A stretch of DNA of 58,614 nucleotides, taken from contig JAFVAQ010000001.1 of the NCBI GenBank assembly GCA_017480495.1, positions 1 to 58,614 on the forward strand, written 5' to 3'. Shown in pieces: positions 1 through 9,138 of this stretch (its first letter is position 1; the number at the start of each line of letters is the position of its first letter). The notes beneath the pieces were generated by a model that worked only from the letters and a program-made list of their open reading frames with translations, was not told the DNA's origin and made no database searches. A program made the position numbers and the translations under genes. This stretch comes from Eubacterium sp. Lineage in GTDB: Bacteria > Bacillota > Clostridia > Lachnospirales > Lachnospiraceae.

Positions 1-243
1 TCCTTGTCATGTTAAAACGTTAGCTTTACCATTCCAAAATTTACTGTTCTTATTTGGATTCGTTCAATTCCGAATATTCATTATTTAAAAGAATTTTCGG
101 GGTTGTCATCATTATTCTGTTGTTAAAGTTCGTTTTGTTTGTTCACTAGATGAGCAAACAAAAACCATCGCGTTTTCAGTCTCGTAATCATGTCTCTCAA
201 GCGACAGCTTGTTTATAATACTACTTTAAAAACTCAAAGTCAA
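1..243 (-). promoter_or_regulatory. Strong leftward promoter and leader, possibly of an rRNA operon
   Basis: On the minus strand TTGACT (238-243) and TATTAT (215-220) are exactly 17 bases apart, a near-consensus sigma-A promoter. Upstream (241-300) lie several A/T tracts like an UP element. No open reading frame follows to the window edge. At 121-133 the transcript would carry a CTTTAACA segment resembling the boxA antitermination element of rRNA leaders. I infer a stable-RNA leader, with 16S rRNA expected just left of position 1, but no rRNA sequence is visible here. A long mRNA leader is the alternative. Confidence 0.5.
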
Positions 244-303
244 CCACTTTTTTCAATTTTTTTTTAGAAATTTTCATCTTTTTTTCAAAGCCCTTTTTCA
301 TAC

Positions 304-328
304 AAAAAGAGGGTTGTTTCCAACCCTC
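304..328 (-). terminator. Rho-independent terminator
   Basis: A perfect 8-bp stem (GAGGGTTG at 309-316 with CAACCCTC at 321-328, 4-base loop) is followed on the minus strand by TTTTT. It lies about 135 bases past the stop of the cvpA-like gene and before the strong promoter at 215-243, so it probably ends the leuA-DUF5711-cvpA transcript. Bases 329-462 are AT-rich and I see nothing else in them. Confidence 0.75.
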
Positions 329-462
329 AAAATCTTGTGTTAAAATTTTTTTAACCACTATATATTCCAAATAAATATCACATTATAATAAATTTGAATA
401 TTTCATAAAATCTATAATAAATCATTTGTCTAAGTCACAAACATATATATGTTAATTCATTG

Positions 463-1224
463 CTATACATTCATAAGTATTTTCTGAATAATATTTGTCT
501 CATTAAATTTCTCCAGCATGACATTTCCTTCTATCATCTCATCGAAGGCGGAACCGAAGAAGAACCCTGCTATAACCATAAATATCCATATGATAATTAT
601 GCCGGCAGCGATTCCCACCAAGAAGCCGCCGAACTTATTTACGCCCGACAGAACTGGATCTGACTCGATCATCAGTTTAATGATAAGACTTATAAGTAGT
701 AGCACGAGTCTTAGCACAATAAAGACTGCAAGGAAGCAACCTATATTAACTATGAGCCTAGCACCGTACTTCGCCATATATCTATAGAAGTTATCAACTC
801 CAAGTCTGGCGTAGGTATCGTCATTATTATTTTCTATAAATGACATTTTCACCGAAGTTGGAAGATCCAGTGTATCTATCATCTGCATCTGAGTAGCCTT
901 GTCAGGTTGTTCTTCCATCAGCTTCGCAGTTTCTTCCTTAGACATCTTCTCTAGGTCGCCGGGCATTCCTGCGTCCTCGAGGGACTGCTTCATCTTCTTC
1001 TCCATATCCTTCTGGAGCCTGCTATATATCTTCTCCTCTGCAGCCGAACTAAACTCTGTATTCTCAACCACATAGTCGGTCACGTATGGATTCACGTAGT
1101 ACGCAACAAAAATAGACAGTATTAAAGCAATAAAGCCAAAGAGAGTCTTGAACAAGCCTCTCCTCAGCCCTACTAATCCGCATATGCATATGATCGCTAT
1201 TATTCCAAATACCAAGTAGTACAT
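463..1224 (-). CDS. CvpA family integral membrane protein
   Basis: A 253-aa protein. It has two hydrophobic helices near the N-terminus (about residues 3-21 and 28-46), a charged Lys/Glu/Met-rich middle (about 60-140), then two more hydrophobic stretches (about 155-185 and 198-225). The N-terminal pattern with GLxRGLFKTLFGFIALILS matches the colicin V production (CvpA) family, whose cellular role is poorly defined. The ATG directly follows the TAA of the DUF5711 gene, with GAGG about 8 bases upstream inside that gene, so the two are probably translationally coupled. No promoter is seen between them. Family call fairly sure; function unknown. Confidence 0.7.
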   Translation of the reverse strand: MYYLVFGIIAIICICGLVGLRRGLFKTLFGFIALILSIFVAYYVNPYVTDYVVENTEFSSAAEEKIYSRLQKDMEKKMKQSLEDAGMPGDLEKMSKEETAKLMEEQPDKATQMQMIDTLDLPTSVKMSFIENNNDDTYARLGVDNFYRYMAKYGARLIVNIGCFLAVFIVLRLVLLLISLIIKLMIESDPVLSGVNKFGGFLVGIAAGIIIIWIFMVIAGFFFGSAFDEMIEGNVMLEKFNETNIIQKILMNV

Positions 1225-2448
1225 TTAATTGTCCTCAGTTTTTAGTCGGATGGTCTCAGTTTTATTTTCAAATGTGACCATGTATTCGTTTCGTCTTGAT
1301 GACGGCGTAATAGACTTCACGATGCCATCAAATGTATAAGAGAATTTCTTGCGCCCGTTACTCTGAATGATCAGGCACTGATTTCCACCGCTTATGATTA
1401 TCTCATCCTCAGCTGTATATATCTTATCATAATCCATATTAAAGGAATATTCGAAATTCTTCTTTCCCGACAGGTCGTAACTATGCAGGATATATGCTGT
1501 ATCATTTTCTTTCTTCTTGTCTGGCGCTATATAGCCCAGATATTCAGAACAGTAGAATATACTTGTAGCCTCGCCACCGTATTTGATGCTTCCGCGCTCC
1601 GATGGTTTCTCTTTCATATTATATAGAAGAATCTCCGAATCAGAAAATGCAGCCACTATATCATTTGTCACAAATTCTACCTTCGGAACCATTTCCTCAT
1701 CGAAGGAATATCCGCCCACCATTCTATCGGCATTTTCATTCTGACCAACCTCACCGAAGTTATAAGCTGTCAGATTATTTTTGATATTCACGCCATCCAT
1801 CTTGAAGTAACTTGTGAATAGCTTCTTTCCGTCATTTGAAAGAGCTATATCCATAGGGTAGCCGCTCTTATCTATCGAAGTCTGAATCTCGTAAATGATA
1901 TTTCCAGTCTTATCATACATATGTATGTAGTTAGTCTCGTCCGATTCAAGGATAGCTGCAAATGCCCCTTGCTTCGCTACGTCTATGTCACATATGGCGT
2001 ATGGCATTTTAACAGAGCTAACCTGGCCCTCAAGACCGTATACAGCGACAAGGTTTCCACCCTTATCACCAACTACGGCGTAGTCTCCGCAGACCGAAGC
2101 TATTGGAACTCGGAAATCTTCTCCGGCAGTCCACACAACCTCGCCCTTTTTGTTGATATAGGAAACTCCGTCTGGGGTGTATTTCAGAACATTCTCTCCA
2201 AAGGACAGATATTCCGCATTTGAGTCATAGAGAGTCTCGGCAGAATCAACTACCTTGATACCCTTATAGGTTCTCATCTTGAGATAAACATATACTCCAA
2301 CTAGCACAAGCACCATCAGCACGATAACCGCTACCGCGATGCCTGCCCTTGTTCTTCTACGACCGAACCTGCGGCGCTCGTTTTCGCGCCTGGTTTCTTC
2401 AGAGCCTTCTACGTATATTACGTTGTCAGTTCTTCTTCTGTCTGCCAT
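1225..2448 (-). CDS. DUF5711 family membrane-anchored protein
   Basis: About 407 aa. A short Arg-rich cytoplasmic tail precedes one transmembrane helix (around residues 36-58). The remaining ~340 residues are extracytoplasmic and carry repeated hydrophobic/Gly-Asp blade-like strands, as in the WD40-like DUF5711 proteins of Lachnospiraceae. I chose the ATG at 2448 because AAGGA lies 6 bases before it; a further in-frame ATG at 2469 would add seven residues. The leuA stop is only 84 bases upstream, with a double-hairpin repeat between them. The gene abuts the cvpA-like gene downstream. Role unknown; a cell-surface beta-propeller scaffold is an inference. Confidence 0.7.
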   Translation of the reverse strand: MADRRRTDNVIYVEGSEETRRENERRRFGRRRTRAGIAVAVIVLMVLVLVGVYVYLKMRTYKGIKVVDSAETLYDSNAEYLSFGENVLKYTPDGVSYINKKGEVVWTAGEDFRVPIASVCGDYAVVGDKGGNLVAVYGLEGQVSSVKMPYAICDIDVAKQGAFAAILESDETNYIHMYDKTGNIIYEIQTSIDKSGYPMDIALSNDGKKLFTSYFKMDGVNIKNNLTAYNFGEVGQNENADRMVGGYSFDEEMVPKVEFVTNDIVAAFSDSEILLYNMKEKPSERGSIKYGGEATSIFYCSEYLGYIAPDKKKENDTAYILHSYDLSGKKNFEYSFNMDYDKIYTAEDEIIISGGNQCLIIQSNGRKKFSYTFDGIVKSITPSSRRNEYMVTFENKTETIRLKTEDN

Positions 2449-2471
2449 TATGTTTCCTTTTCTCCTCATTA

Positions 2472-2502
2472 GTCTGCCTCGCAGACAGTTTCCCCTAAGG
2501 GG
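2472..2502. repeat. Double-hairpin intergenic repeat, copy 1
   Basis: Two adjacent small palindromes: GTCTGC-CTC-GCAGAC (2472-2486) and CCCC-TAA-GGGG (2492-2502), followed by ATACC. The same architecture recurs at 16209-16244. It lies between leuA and the DUF5711 gene and lacks a T-tract, so it is not an obvious terminator. Confidence 0.5.
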
Positions 2503-2532
2503 ATACCTTAATAATGGAGTAACTCTTTATAA

Positions 2533-4215
2533 TCAACTAAGATGTTTGCTCTGAAGAGCCTTGTTAACTGCACTTATAAGCGCGTAGGCGGATGCCTCGA
2601 TAATATCTGTATGGATGCCCGCTCCATAGAAGACCTCATCCTGTCCCTCGACCTGAATAGCTACATAAGCGCAGGCCTGAGAGTTAGATCCTCTTGTAAG
2701 AGCATGCTCGTCGTAATTAACTATTTCAAATCTAACAGCAAAATGCCTCATAATGGCATTACTGATAGCATCTAGTCTACCATTTCCCTGTCCATGGTAA
2801 ACCTTATGAACTCCATCTCTCTCGATAGTAAGTTCGCACTTGATGCCATCCTCCTGCTGGAAATGACACTCTGTGAATTCGATAGGAGTCTTGACATTTA
2901 CGTACTGCTCCTTGAATACATTATAAACCTCATCTGGCTGAAGCTCTCTATGCTCGTGATCAGACACACTCTTAACTGCGTATCCAACATTTTCCTTCAT
3001 CTTCTTTGGAAGGTTGAAGCCATACTTTGTCTCAAGAATGAATCCAACGCCGCCCTTACCAGACTGTGAATTGATACGGATAACATCGCCGTCGTAGGTT
3101 CTTCCGATATCCTCTGGATTAAGTGGAAGATATGGAGTAGTCCACATCTGATCTGGATCTTCCTCGCGCCACTTCATACCCTTAGCGATAGCATCCTGGT
3201 GGGAACCTGAAAATGCAGCAAATACAAGCTTACCGCAATATGGCTCTCTAGGATAGATTTCCATTCCTGTAAGTCTCTCGTATGTCTCCTGAATCTTTGG
3301 CATATCTGAGAAGTCAAGGCATGGATCAACTCCATGTGTATACATATTCATGGCAAGTGTAATGATATCTACATTACCAGTTCTCTCACCATTTCCGAAA
3401 AGTGTTCCTTCTATACGGTCTGCACCTGCAAGTATACCCAGCTCAGCATCCGCAACACCACAACCTCTGTCGTTATGAGGATGAAGTGATAAAATGACAT
3501 TTTCACGATACTTCATGTTCTTGCTCATGTATTCAATCTGGCTTGCATAAACATGAGGAAGTGACATCTCAACTGTTGCAGGAAGGTTGATGATAGCCTT
3601 TCTATCTGGAGTTGGCTGCCATACATCCAGAACTGCGTTACAAACCTCAAGTGCATACTCAGGCTCTGTACCTGTGAAGCTCTCTGGGCTGTACTCGAAA
3701 CGATACTCAGCTCCGTCCTCATCAGCAAGTCTCTTCAGAAGTGCAGCACCGTCGATTGCAATCTGCTTAACCTCGTCCTTAGACATCTTGAATACCTGCT
3801 CACGCTGAGCCACGCTTGTGGAGTTGTATACGTGAACAACAACGTTCTTTGGATTTGCTCCTCTAACGGCTTCAAAGGTCTTCTTGATAATGTGCTCTCT
3901 AGCCTGTGTAAGCACCTGAATAGTAACATCATCAGGGATCAAATCTTCCTCAATAAGCTTGCGGCAGAACTCATACTCTGTCTCGCTCGCTGCTGGGAAT
4001 CCAATCTCAATCTCCTTGAATCCTACGCGGATAAGTTCCTTATAGAATTCAACCTTTTCATCAAGGCTCATTGGTACGACAAGTGCCTGATTACCATCTC
4101 TCAGGTCAACACTGCACCAAATTGGAGCCTTGTCTATATACTCCTTTTTCACCCAGTCGGTACTTTCGACAGGTGGCATAAAATAACCTCTTCTGTAATG
4201 CTCGAAATTCTTCAT
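2533..4215 (-). CDS. leuA: 2-isopropylmalate synthase
   Basis: This enzyme condenses acetyl-CoA with 2-ketoisovalerate, the first committed step of leucine synthesis. The 560-aa protein fits the longer fungal/actinobacterial type of LeuA (it begins with an MPPVESTDW-type N-terminus) rather than the ~510-aa enterobacterial type. The TIM-barrel carries DLRDGNQ (Arg39, Asp40) and LHPHNDRG (His245, His247), the catalytic Arg and metal ligands of the family, then GNGERTGN. The C-terminal third is the regulatory LeuA dimer domain, where leucine feedback normally acts. GGAGG lies 9 bases before the ATG. A T-box leader precedes it. The other leu genes are not in the window. Confidence 0.95.
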   Translation of the reverse strand: MKNFEHYRRGYFMPPVESTDWVKKEYIDKAPIWCSVDLRDGNQALVVPMSLDEKVEFYKELIRVGFKEIEIGFPAASETEYEFCRKLIEEDLIPDDVTIQVLTQAREHIIKKTFEAVRGANPKNVVVHVYNSTSVAQREQVFKMSKDEVKQIAIDGAALLKRLADEDGAEYRFEYSPESFTGTEPEYALEVCNAVLDVWQPTPDRKAIINLPATVEMSLPHVYASQIEYMSKNMKYRENVILSLHPHNDRGCGVADAELGILAGADRIEGTLFGNGERTGNVDIITLAMNMYTHGVDPCLDFSDMPKIQETYERLTGMEIYPREPYCGKLVFAAFSGSHQDAIAKGMKWREEDPDQMWTTPYLPLNPEDIGRTYDGDVIRINSQSGKGGVGFILETKYGFNLPKKMKENVGYAVKSVSDHEHRELQPDEVYNVFKEQYVNVKTPIEFTECHFQQEDGIKCELTIERDGVHKVYHGQGNGRLDAISNAIMRHFAVRFEIVNYDEHALTRGSNSQACAYVAIQVEGQDEVFYGAGIHTDIIEASAYALISAVNKALQSKHLS

Positions 4216-4311
4216 AACTAGCTACCTCCAAATTCTTATTGTACTATCTTTCCTATGTTATTGCAATTGCCAAAAGAGTCTGCGAAGCCGTCTCTTATGT
4301 GTCTAAAATAT

Positions 4312-4345
4312 AAAAGTCTCCACAGATCTTCCGATCTGTAGAGAC
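4312..4345 (-). terminator. T-box terminator hairpin before leuA
   Basis: GTCTCTACAGATC, loop GGAA, GATCTGTGGAGAC (4345-4316) and then TTTT form a rho-independent terminator directly after the T-box sequence. It is the conditional terminator that uncharged tRNA would prevent from forming. One G-U pair interrupts the otherwise perfect 13-bp stem. Confidence 0.9.
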
Positions 4346-4645
4346 GTAAAATACGCGGTACCACTCTACTTCATAAGCATACGCTTATGCACTCATCAGT
4401 ACGGAGCTTTCTTAGAAGCTCTTATACCTTCCCTCTGTAACGGTAGGGATCCGGATTAGACTACTATCGGAACTATTCTCTTATATTGAGCATTTCCTTT
4501 TTCACCCAATCTGCTCAGGGGCGAGTTCGGTGTGACTATCCTCTGCCTTGCACCATCCGGCAGTTCTCTATGATATCCATGGTTATCAGGAATCATCCTC
4601 ACTTACTATTCCCCATCTACGCATTTAGATGGTTATTTAATTGAA
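4312..4645 (-). promoter_or_regulatory. T-box riboswitch, leucine specifier (CUC)
   Basis: The ~330-base leader contains the diagnostic T-box sequence AGAGTGGTACCGCG (4367-4354), whose UGGU would pair with the ACCA end of an uncharged tRNA. The specifier loop at the 3' side of stem I reads GAA-CUC-GCC, with CUC at 4525-4523, a leucine codon. An AGTA segment near 4605 fits the opposing S-turn strand. The terminator at 4345-4312 completes the switch. Leucine specificity agrees with the downstream leuA. The logic follows the known mechanism; the fold was read by eye. Confidence 0.92.
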
Positions 4646-4650
4646 CCTAA

Positions 4651-4679
4651 AATTAACACACTAGGCTTGAATTTGTCAA
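4651..4679 (-). promoter_or_regulatory. Likely promoter of the T-box-leuA transcript
   Basis: A consensus -35 TTGACA (4679-4674) is followed after 17 bases by TTAATT (4656-4651), a weak -10. It begins just past the transglutaminase gene stop at 4685 and would start transcription near 4644, at the 5' end of T-box stem I. The weak -10 keeps confidence moderate. Confidence 0.55.
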
Positions 4680-4684
4680 GTGTA

Positions 4685-7045
4685 TTATTTCTTCGCAAAT
4701 ATTTTCTCAACCATTTCATTTGCATAACGGAATTCACTCTCGCTTATTCCCTTCTTCGAGAAACCGGCGCGTTCAAGGATGTCTTTCATTTTATCTCTAT
4801 CCGACTCAGAGAATGGCAGCAGGTAGTCCATCTGTTCGTTATAGTTCATCTTCTCTCTAAGCGCCGCATCCTTCTTACGCTTCTTAGCAAGGAGTCTGGA
4901 ATATTTCATAATAAGCTTGTCCGAATGCCCCGCCCTACTATAGTTCACGTTATACTTGATAGTAGGATAAATCTTTAAGAAGACAAAGATCAGAATTGCA
5001 AGAGCTACAAGGCCAATTACAACATAGGCCACATATCTCATAATAGTGTCTGCTCTGGAAATGGTCAGTCCATCTCCGCCTTCGCCTTCTGCTTCTCCAA
5101 CATTTTCATCTCCATCACCGAAGATATTATTGAAGTTATCCCAGAAGCTGTCCTCGTCATCCTCCTCATCCAGAAGACCTCCGGACGGAGTGACTTCGAA
5201 CTTTATCCAGCCTTCTGTCTCATCATATATTTCAACCCACGCATGTGCATCGGCATCCGTAGCATCAACTCTGATAAGTGCCGTTTCGCCCAGTTCGTTG
5301 TAGCCATCATAGTGATCGCTATACTTCTCATTTTCAACCAGCTCACCGTTATCATTTACCTGATTCAGGGAAATGGCATAGCCCTCACAATATCTCGCAG
5401 GAATTCCCATCCTTCTAAGGATCAGCGTCGCAGCGGAAGCAAAATGCGCGCAGTAGCCTTTCTTGTTATCCTGCAGGAAATAGTTTATGAAGTCCTGTCT
5501 CCAAGGAGTCGCACCCGGTCTAATGGTATAAGGTACATTATCCTGATAATAATTCTTTATCTGAGTTGCGACCTCACGCGCTGTACCCTTCTGGATTCCC
5601 GCCTCTTTGATAAACTCATCGACTGCCTTCCTGTTTTCTCTAGGAACATCAAGGTACATTTTCTTTGCTTCGCTGGTCTCGACCGTCGAAGTATTTCCCG
5701 TCAGTCTAGGATAGAAGGTATAAGTCTTCGTCTGATTCAGGAAGATAGGTTTTATATCGCTGTCGGAATAGTAAGGCTGATATGCGAGTGCCGGTGCCTC
5801 GACATTTGTAATAGTCAGGTAGCCTCTTGCGGAATTCTCGCCGCCCGACTCATAATACTCCTTGAGAGTCGAAACCTCTGTAGGATAAGTATTCTTGAAT
5901 TCAGACTTCTGATCTATACTGAGCCATTTATTTTCATAAGGCTCATACTCGCCGCCTGTAAAGTTCTTGATGTATAGCATTTCCGTAGTATACGGTGTGT
6001 ACATGACGGTAAGATCCGTCATATAGTCCAGTGTGATTGAGGACACGCCGCCCAGCTCACCGGTCGACAGACCACCGTTATTTGGATAGTAATTGATGAT
6101 TCCGAAGAAACCGAGCATGATAAAGTTCTGGAACATATCATTGCTGGCTTCCTTATCTTCGCTCTTCTCCTGCGCCGCATCGTAGTAGGTCTTATCATAA
6201 ATGGTACTCATACCGGCGATAACCACCAGCACGTATATTCCAACTATCAGCATGCCTTGCCACAGCGACCTGAAGTCCAGATTGTAGCTCAGTCCTTTCT
6301 TTACTTTTCCAAATATATGATCCCGCCGGCTCAGGTAGAAATGCCTGCCGCATTTCAGGACAAAGGTCATGAAGATTCCGAGCAGCACCATGATACTGTA
6401 AATGGTATCTGGCTCTAGTTCCATATAAAAGGCAGTAACATTTAGAGTTAGCGCAAGTCCGATTGCAACTATGTATCTGGCGCGACGGAGAATGTAGTTG
6501 TTGAGTAGGATATTTTCCGCAACTCCAATGATAGATACGGCGACTGTAACCGCCACGTATCTGTTGGATATTCGCTCGTTATAAGTCTGCAAACCTTCTG
6601 TATCGAAGTAGATAGACGCCCAGTCGAGAGTCTCATTTATTACGGCATAGAATCCGGAGTTGATGTAGTCCTTAAAGAGGAACATCACCGTGGCATAAAT
6701 GATGAAGAAAACCAAGTATCCGAGGTTCTCTGATTTCCAGCTATGATAGAGCATCGCGCATATAATAGCGGTCACCAAAATAACCAGATTGAAAACAATC
6801 TGATTGAAGTCTATATCCAGCGCGGTCAGGTATGCGCCCAGTCCGCCCGCAGTAATGAGATACACGATTATACCCTTGAGGATCAGCGTATAATATCTAT
6901 TCTCACTTATCTCATAGACGGACGTGTCAATCTCGACACCCTTGCACAGTCCAACTGGCGTAGTATCCTCGTAGTTCCATTTGGACATAGTGCGCTTAGG
7001 TTTGTTCGCTGGTATTACATTTTGATTATTCGTATAAATGCTCAT
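4685..7045 (-). CDS. TgpA-like membrane transglutaminase-domain protein
   Basis: A 786-aa membrane protein with six or seven hydrophobic helices in the first ~290 residues. An extracytoplasmic region holds a transglutaminase/cysteine-protease core, followed by one more helix (about 665-690) and a cytoplasmic tail. The core has GYCAHFASAATLILRRMGI with Cys532 as nucleophile and DAHAWVEIYD with His601. The position usually occupied by the third triad residue reads WIKFEVTP, so a Glu (about 617) stands where Asp is usual. An acidic Glu/Asp/Gly-rich linker separates core and last helix. It lies 3 bases after the DUF58 gene in the conserved moxR-DUF58-tgpA module. Substrate unknown. Confidence 0.85.
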   Translation of the reverse strand: MSIYTNNQNVIPANKPKRTMSKWNYEDTTPVGLCKGVEIDTSVYEISENRYYTLILKGIIVYLITAGGLGAYLTALDIDFNQIVFNLVILVTAIICAMLYHSWKSENLGYLVFFIIYATVMFLFKDYINSGFYAVINETLDWASIYFDTEGLQTYNERISNRYVAVTVAVSIIGVAENILLNNYILRRARYIVAIGLALTLNVTAFYMELEPDTIYSIMVLLGIFMTFVLKCGRHFYLSRRDHIFGKVKKGLSYNLDFRSLWQGMLIVGIYVLVVIAGMSTIYDKTYYDAAQEKSEDKEASNDMFQNFIMLGFFGIINYYPNNGGLSTGELGGVSSITLDYMTDLTVMYTPYTTEMLYIKNFTGGEYEPYENKWLSIDQKSEFKNTYPTEVSTLKEYYESGGENSARGYLTITNVEAPALAYQPYYSDSDIKPIFLNQTKTYTFYPRLTGNTSTVETSEAKKMYLDVPRENRKAVDEFIKEAGIQKGTAREVATQIKNYYQDNVPYTIRPGATPWRQDFINYFLQDNKKGYCAHFASAATLILRRMGIPARYCEGYAISLNQVNDNGELVENEKYSDHYDGYNELGETALIRVDATDADAHAWVEIYDETEGWIKFEVTPSGGLLDEEDDEDSFWDNFNNIFGDGDENVGEAEGEGGDGLTISRADTIMRYVAYVVIGLVALAILIFVFLKIYPTIKYNVNYSRAGHSDKLIMKYSRLLAKKRKKDAALREKMNYNEQMDYLLPFSESDRDKMKDILERAGFSKKGISESEFRYANEMVEKIFAKK

Positions 7046-7048
7046 ACT

Positions 7049-8179
7049 TTAATCCTGTTCTACAACTACTACCTCTGGATTTCCATCCTTCATACATACA
7101 TTTACATAGGCCTTCAGCTCAGGGTGAATGCTAATCATGTAGCCTTTCGTCCTCTCGCTGTCGACGTAGATTGTTTCATAATAAAGATCTGTATATGCGT
7201 CCTTCAGATTCTCCTGACTCATGATTTCGCGAGACTCGAACTCGAACCTTCCCTCGCTCCACCACATCAGCTTCACGTAGGTCTGTTCCTCGACCAGCCT
7301 TTTCACAACCGCATAGGCAAGAGTCAGAACGTCGTCCACTTCTTCGTCAGTACCGGACAGTTCCACAAGCAGAACCATCTGCTGATCCGACATCGAAACT
7401 CTATCCTTAACCATGAGAATATCTCGCTTCGCAGAGAGCTTCCAATGGATGCTCATAAGCTTATCGCCTGGGATATATTCCCTGACATCAGACACATCAG
7501 AGAAGTCATGTCCCTTCTTCACCGACTCCTCGCTCTCCGTCATTCCTCTCGACATATCTGTCATATCGAATTTGGCGGCGAGGTCTCTCTCTGGATAAAC
7601 ATTTACCTCGGCTACCGCGTCTGCTGTTTTCTTAACAGACACAAATCCAAGTAGGTCACGAATAGTAAATGTACTAATGCTATATCTCACTATTCCATTC
7701 ATGCTGTATTTGATTGGAATCTGTTTCTCGTAGGTTCCCTTTGCACTGCACGGAAGCGACAGAATCGTTCCGCTCTTATCTCCGTAAAAGGTGCTCTCCG
7801 CGTCGAGTTTTACATTTAGGTCATACGAAACCATCAGCGACCTGTTAAATATTTCAAGTTTAAGATATCCCACACTAAAACGACTCACATCCCGTTCAGG
7901 GGCTGTGAGCTTTATATCTACACCACGATATAGAACGACAAGCGCGATAATATCCAGAATCGGAGCTGATATGAGAAGGCTCAGCACGAGCATAAGAAAA
8001 TGATTTCTCAGGAAATCATATGCATATATCGCAATCGTTAGCTGAACCAGATAGGCTACTATTCTTGTTGGATGCACCACTGTTCGAAGTGGCTTTCTAG
8101 ACCTCTCCTTCGCCTTCGCAGCTTTTCTCTCGGCAGGTGTCATGTTGCTATATTTATTTTTTGTCAAAATATCTGCCAT
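7049..8179 (-). CDS. DUF58 domain protein
   Basis: A 376-aa protein with a basic N-terminus, two closely spaced hydrophobic helices (about residues 40-85), and a C-terminal half with the DUF58 signature YIPGDKLMSIHWKLSAKRD, a vWA-like fold. Family members almost always sit between a MoxR ATPase and a TgpA-like transglutaminase, as here. They are thought to assist maturation or assembly of a complex with the ATPase. The ATG is 26 bases from the moxR stop, and that gap holds a GGGACGGTT repeat. The downstream transglutaminase gene begins after 3 bases. The client complex cannot be told from the sequence. Confidence 0.85.
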   Translation of the reverse strand: MADILTKNKYSNMTPAERKAAKAKERSRKPLRTVVHPTRIVAYLVQLTIAIYAYDFLRNHFLMLVLSLLISAPILDIIALVVLYRGVDIKLTAPERDVSRFSVGYLKLEIFNRSLMVSYDLNVKLDAESTFYGDKSGTILSLPCSAKGTYEKQIPIKYSMNGIVRYSISTFTIRDLLGFVSVKKTADAVAEVNVYPERDLAAKFDMTDMSRGMTESEESVKKGHDFSDVSDVREYIPGDKLMSIHWKLSAKRDILMVKDRVSMSDQQMVLLVELSGTDEEVDDVLTLAYAVVKRLVEEQTYVKLMWWSEGRFEFESREIMSQENLKDAYTDLYYETIYVDSERTKGYMISIHPELKAYVNVCMKDGNPEVVVVEQD

Positions 8180-8180
8180 A

Positions 8181-8195
8181 AACCGTCCCCACTGG
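8181..8195 (-). repeat. GGGACGGTT repeat, copy 1 (after moxR)
   Basis: On the minus strand CCAGTGGGGACGGTT lies 10 bases past the moxR TAG stop, preceded by GTGAGTGGTG. The 15-base core is identical to the copy after glgB (12904-12918) and one base different from the copy at 47431-47459. Confidence 0.6.
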
Positions 8196-8205
8196 CACCA
8201 CTCAC

Positions 8206-9138
8206 CTAATTTCTCGGAACCTTGACTGACTGAACAAGCGCCTTCATGGCTGAGTCCATATTCATTCCCTGTGCTCTGGCTTTCTGTCCAAGCTTAACTC
8301 TATGTCCAAGAGTTTCGCGGATTACATCCTGCACGTCTTCTGCAGTTACGAAGTCTCTAGCGTCGATAATCGCCACTGCCTTCGCCATATTGAGAAGAGC
8401 GATAGTTCCACGAGGGCTGGCACCCATCGAGAAGATATCATTTCTTCTGGTCTCTTCAACCAGGTTAACTATATATTCATATATCTCGTCTCTGACGAAC
8501 ATATCATTCGCTTCTTGTCTAAGAGCGATCATCTCATCGATTCCGATAACCTTTTCAATCTTAGAAAGCGGGTTCTTCGCATTTCCCTTGAGAATCTCAA
8601 CCGCATCGTCATGAGCTGGGTATCCCATAGAAAGACAAACCATGAATCTATCGAGCTGGGACTCAGGAAGCATCTGAGTTCCTGAGGAGCCGTAAGGGTT
8701 CTCCGTCGCAATAACTACGAAAGGATCTGGAAGTTTTCTCGTAACACCATCAACTGTAGCAGTGCCCTCTTCCATTACTTCGAGGAGCGCTGACTGAGTC
8801 TTTGGAGAAGTACGGTTTATCTCGTCTGCGAGGAAAAGATTACAGAATATCGAGCCCGGCTTATACTCGAACTCCTTGGTTCCTGCGTTGTACATAGAAA
8901 ATCCAAGAATATCACTTGGAAGTACATCCGGTGTAAACTGAACACGCTTATAGTCCATGGACATGCTTCTCGCAAATGCTGTCGCCAGCGTGGTCTTTCC
9001 AACACCTGGTATATCCTCCATCAGGATATGTCCACCGGCGATTATCGCTGCAAGTACCTTACGGACTACCGATTCCTTTCCCTTTATTACACTATTAACG
9101 CTGTCCTGGACAGCCTGAATCTTTTTTACGTCGCTCAT
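8206..9138 (-). CDS. MoxR-family AAA+ ATPase
   Basis: A 310-aa AAA_3 ATPase. Walker A is GVGKTTLA (about residues 45-52), Walker B is LADEINR (about 107-113), followed by the sensor region ATENPYGSSGTQMLPESQLDRF with its arginine finger and a C-terminal AAA lid. MoxR ATPases act as chaperone-like assembly factors with DUF58 or vWA partners; the next two genes are DUF58 and a TgpA-like transglutaminase. AGGTG lies upstream of the ATG. The 217-base gap to the divergent ung gene is AT-rich and should hold both promoters. Confident on family; client unknown. Confidence 0.93.
   Translation of the reverse strand: MSDVKKIQAVQDSVNSVIKGKESVVRKVLAAIIAGGHILMEDIPGVGKTTLATAFARSMSMDYKRVQFTPDVLPSDILGFSMYNAGTKEFEYKPGSIFCNLFLADEINRTSPKTQSALLEVMEEGTATVDGVTRKLPDPFVVIATENPYGSSGTQMLPESQLDRFMVCLSMGYPAHDDAVEILKGNAKNPLSKIEKVIGIDEMIALRQEANDMFVRDEIYEYIVNLVEETRRNDIFSMGASPRGTIALLNMAKAVAIIDARDFVTAEDVQDVIRETLGHRVKLGQKARAQGMNMDSAMKALVQSVKVPRN

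Noticed and set aside
5243-5977. 244-codon plus-strand open frame
   Set aside because: Antisense shadow of the transglutaminase gene; composition is not protein-like.
6743-7654. 303-codon open frame on the plus strand
   Set aside because: It lies antisense to the well-supported transglutaminase and DUF58 genes, has no ribosome site and no family-like motifs.
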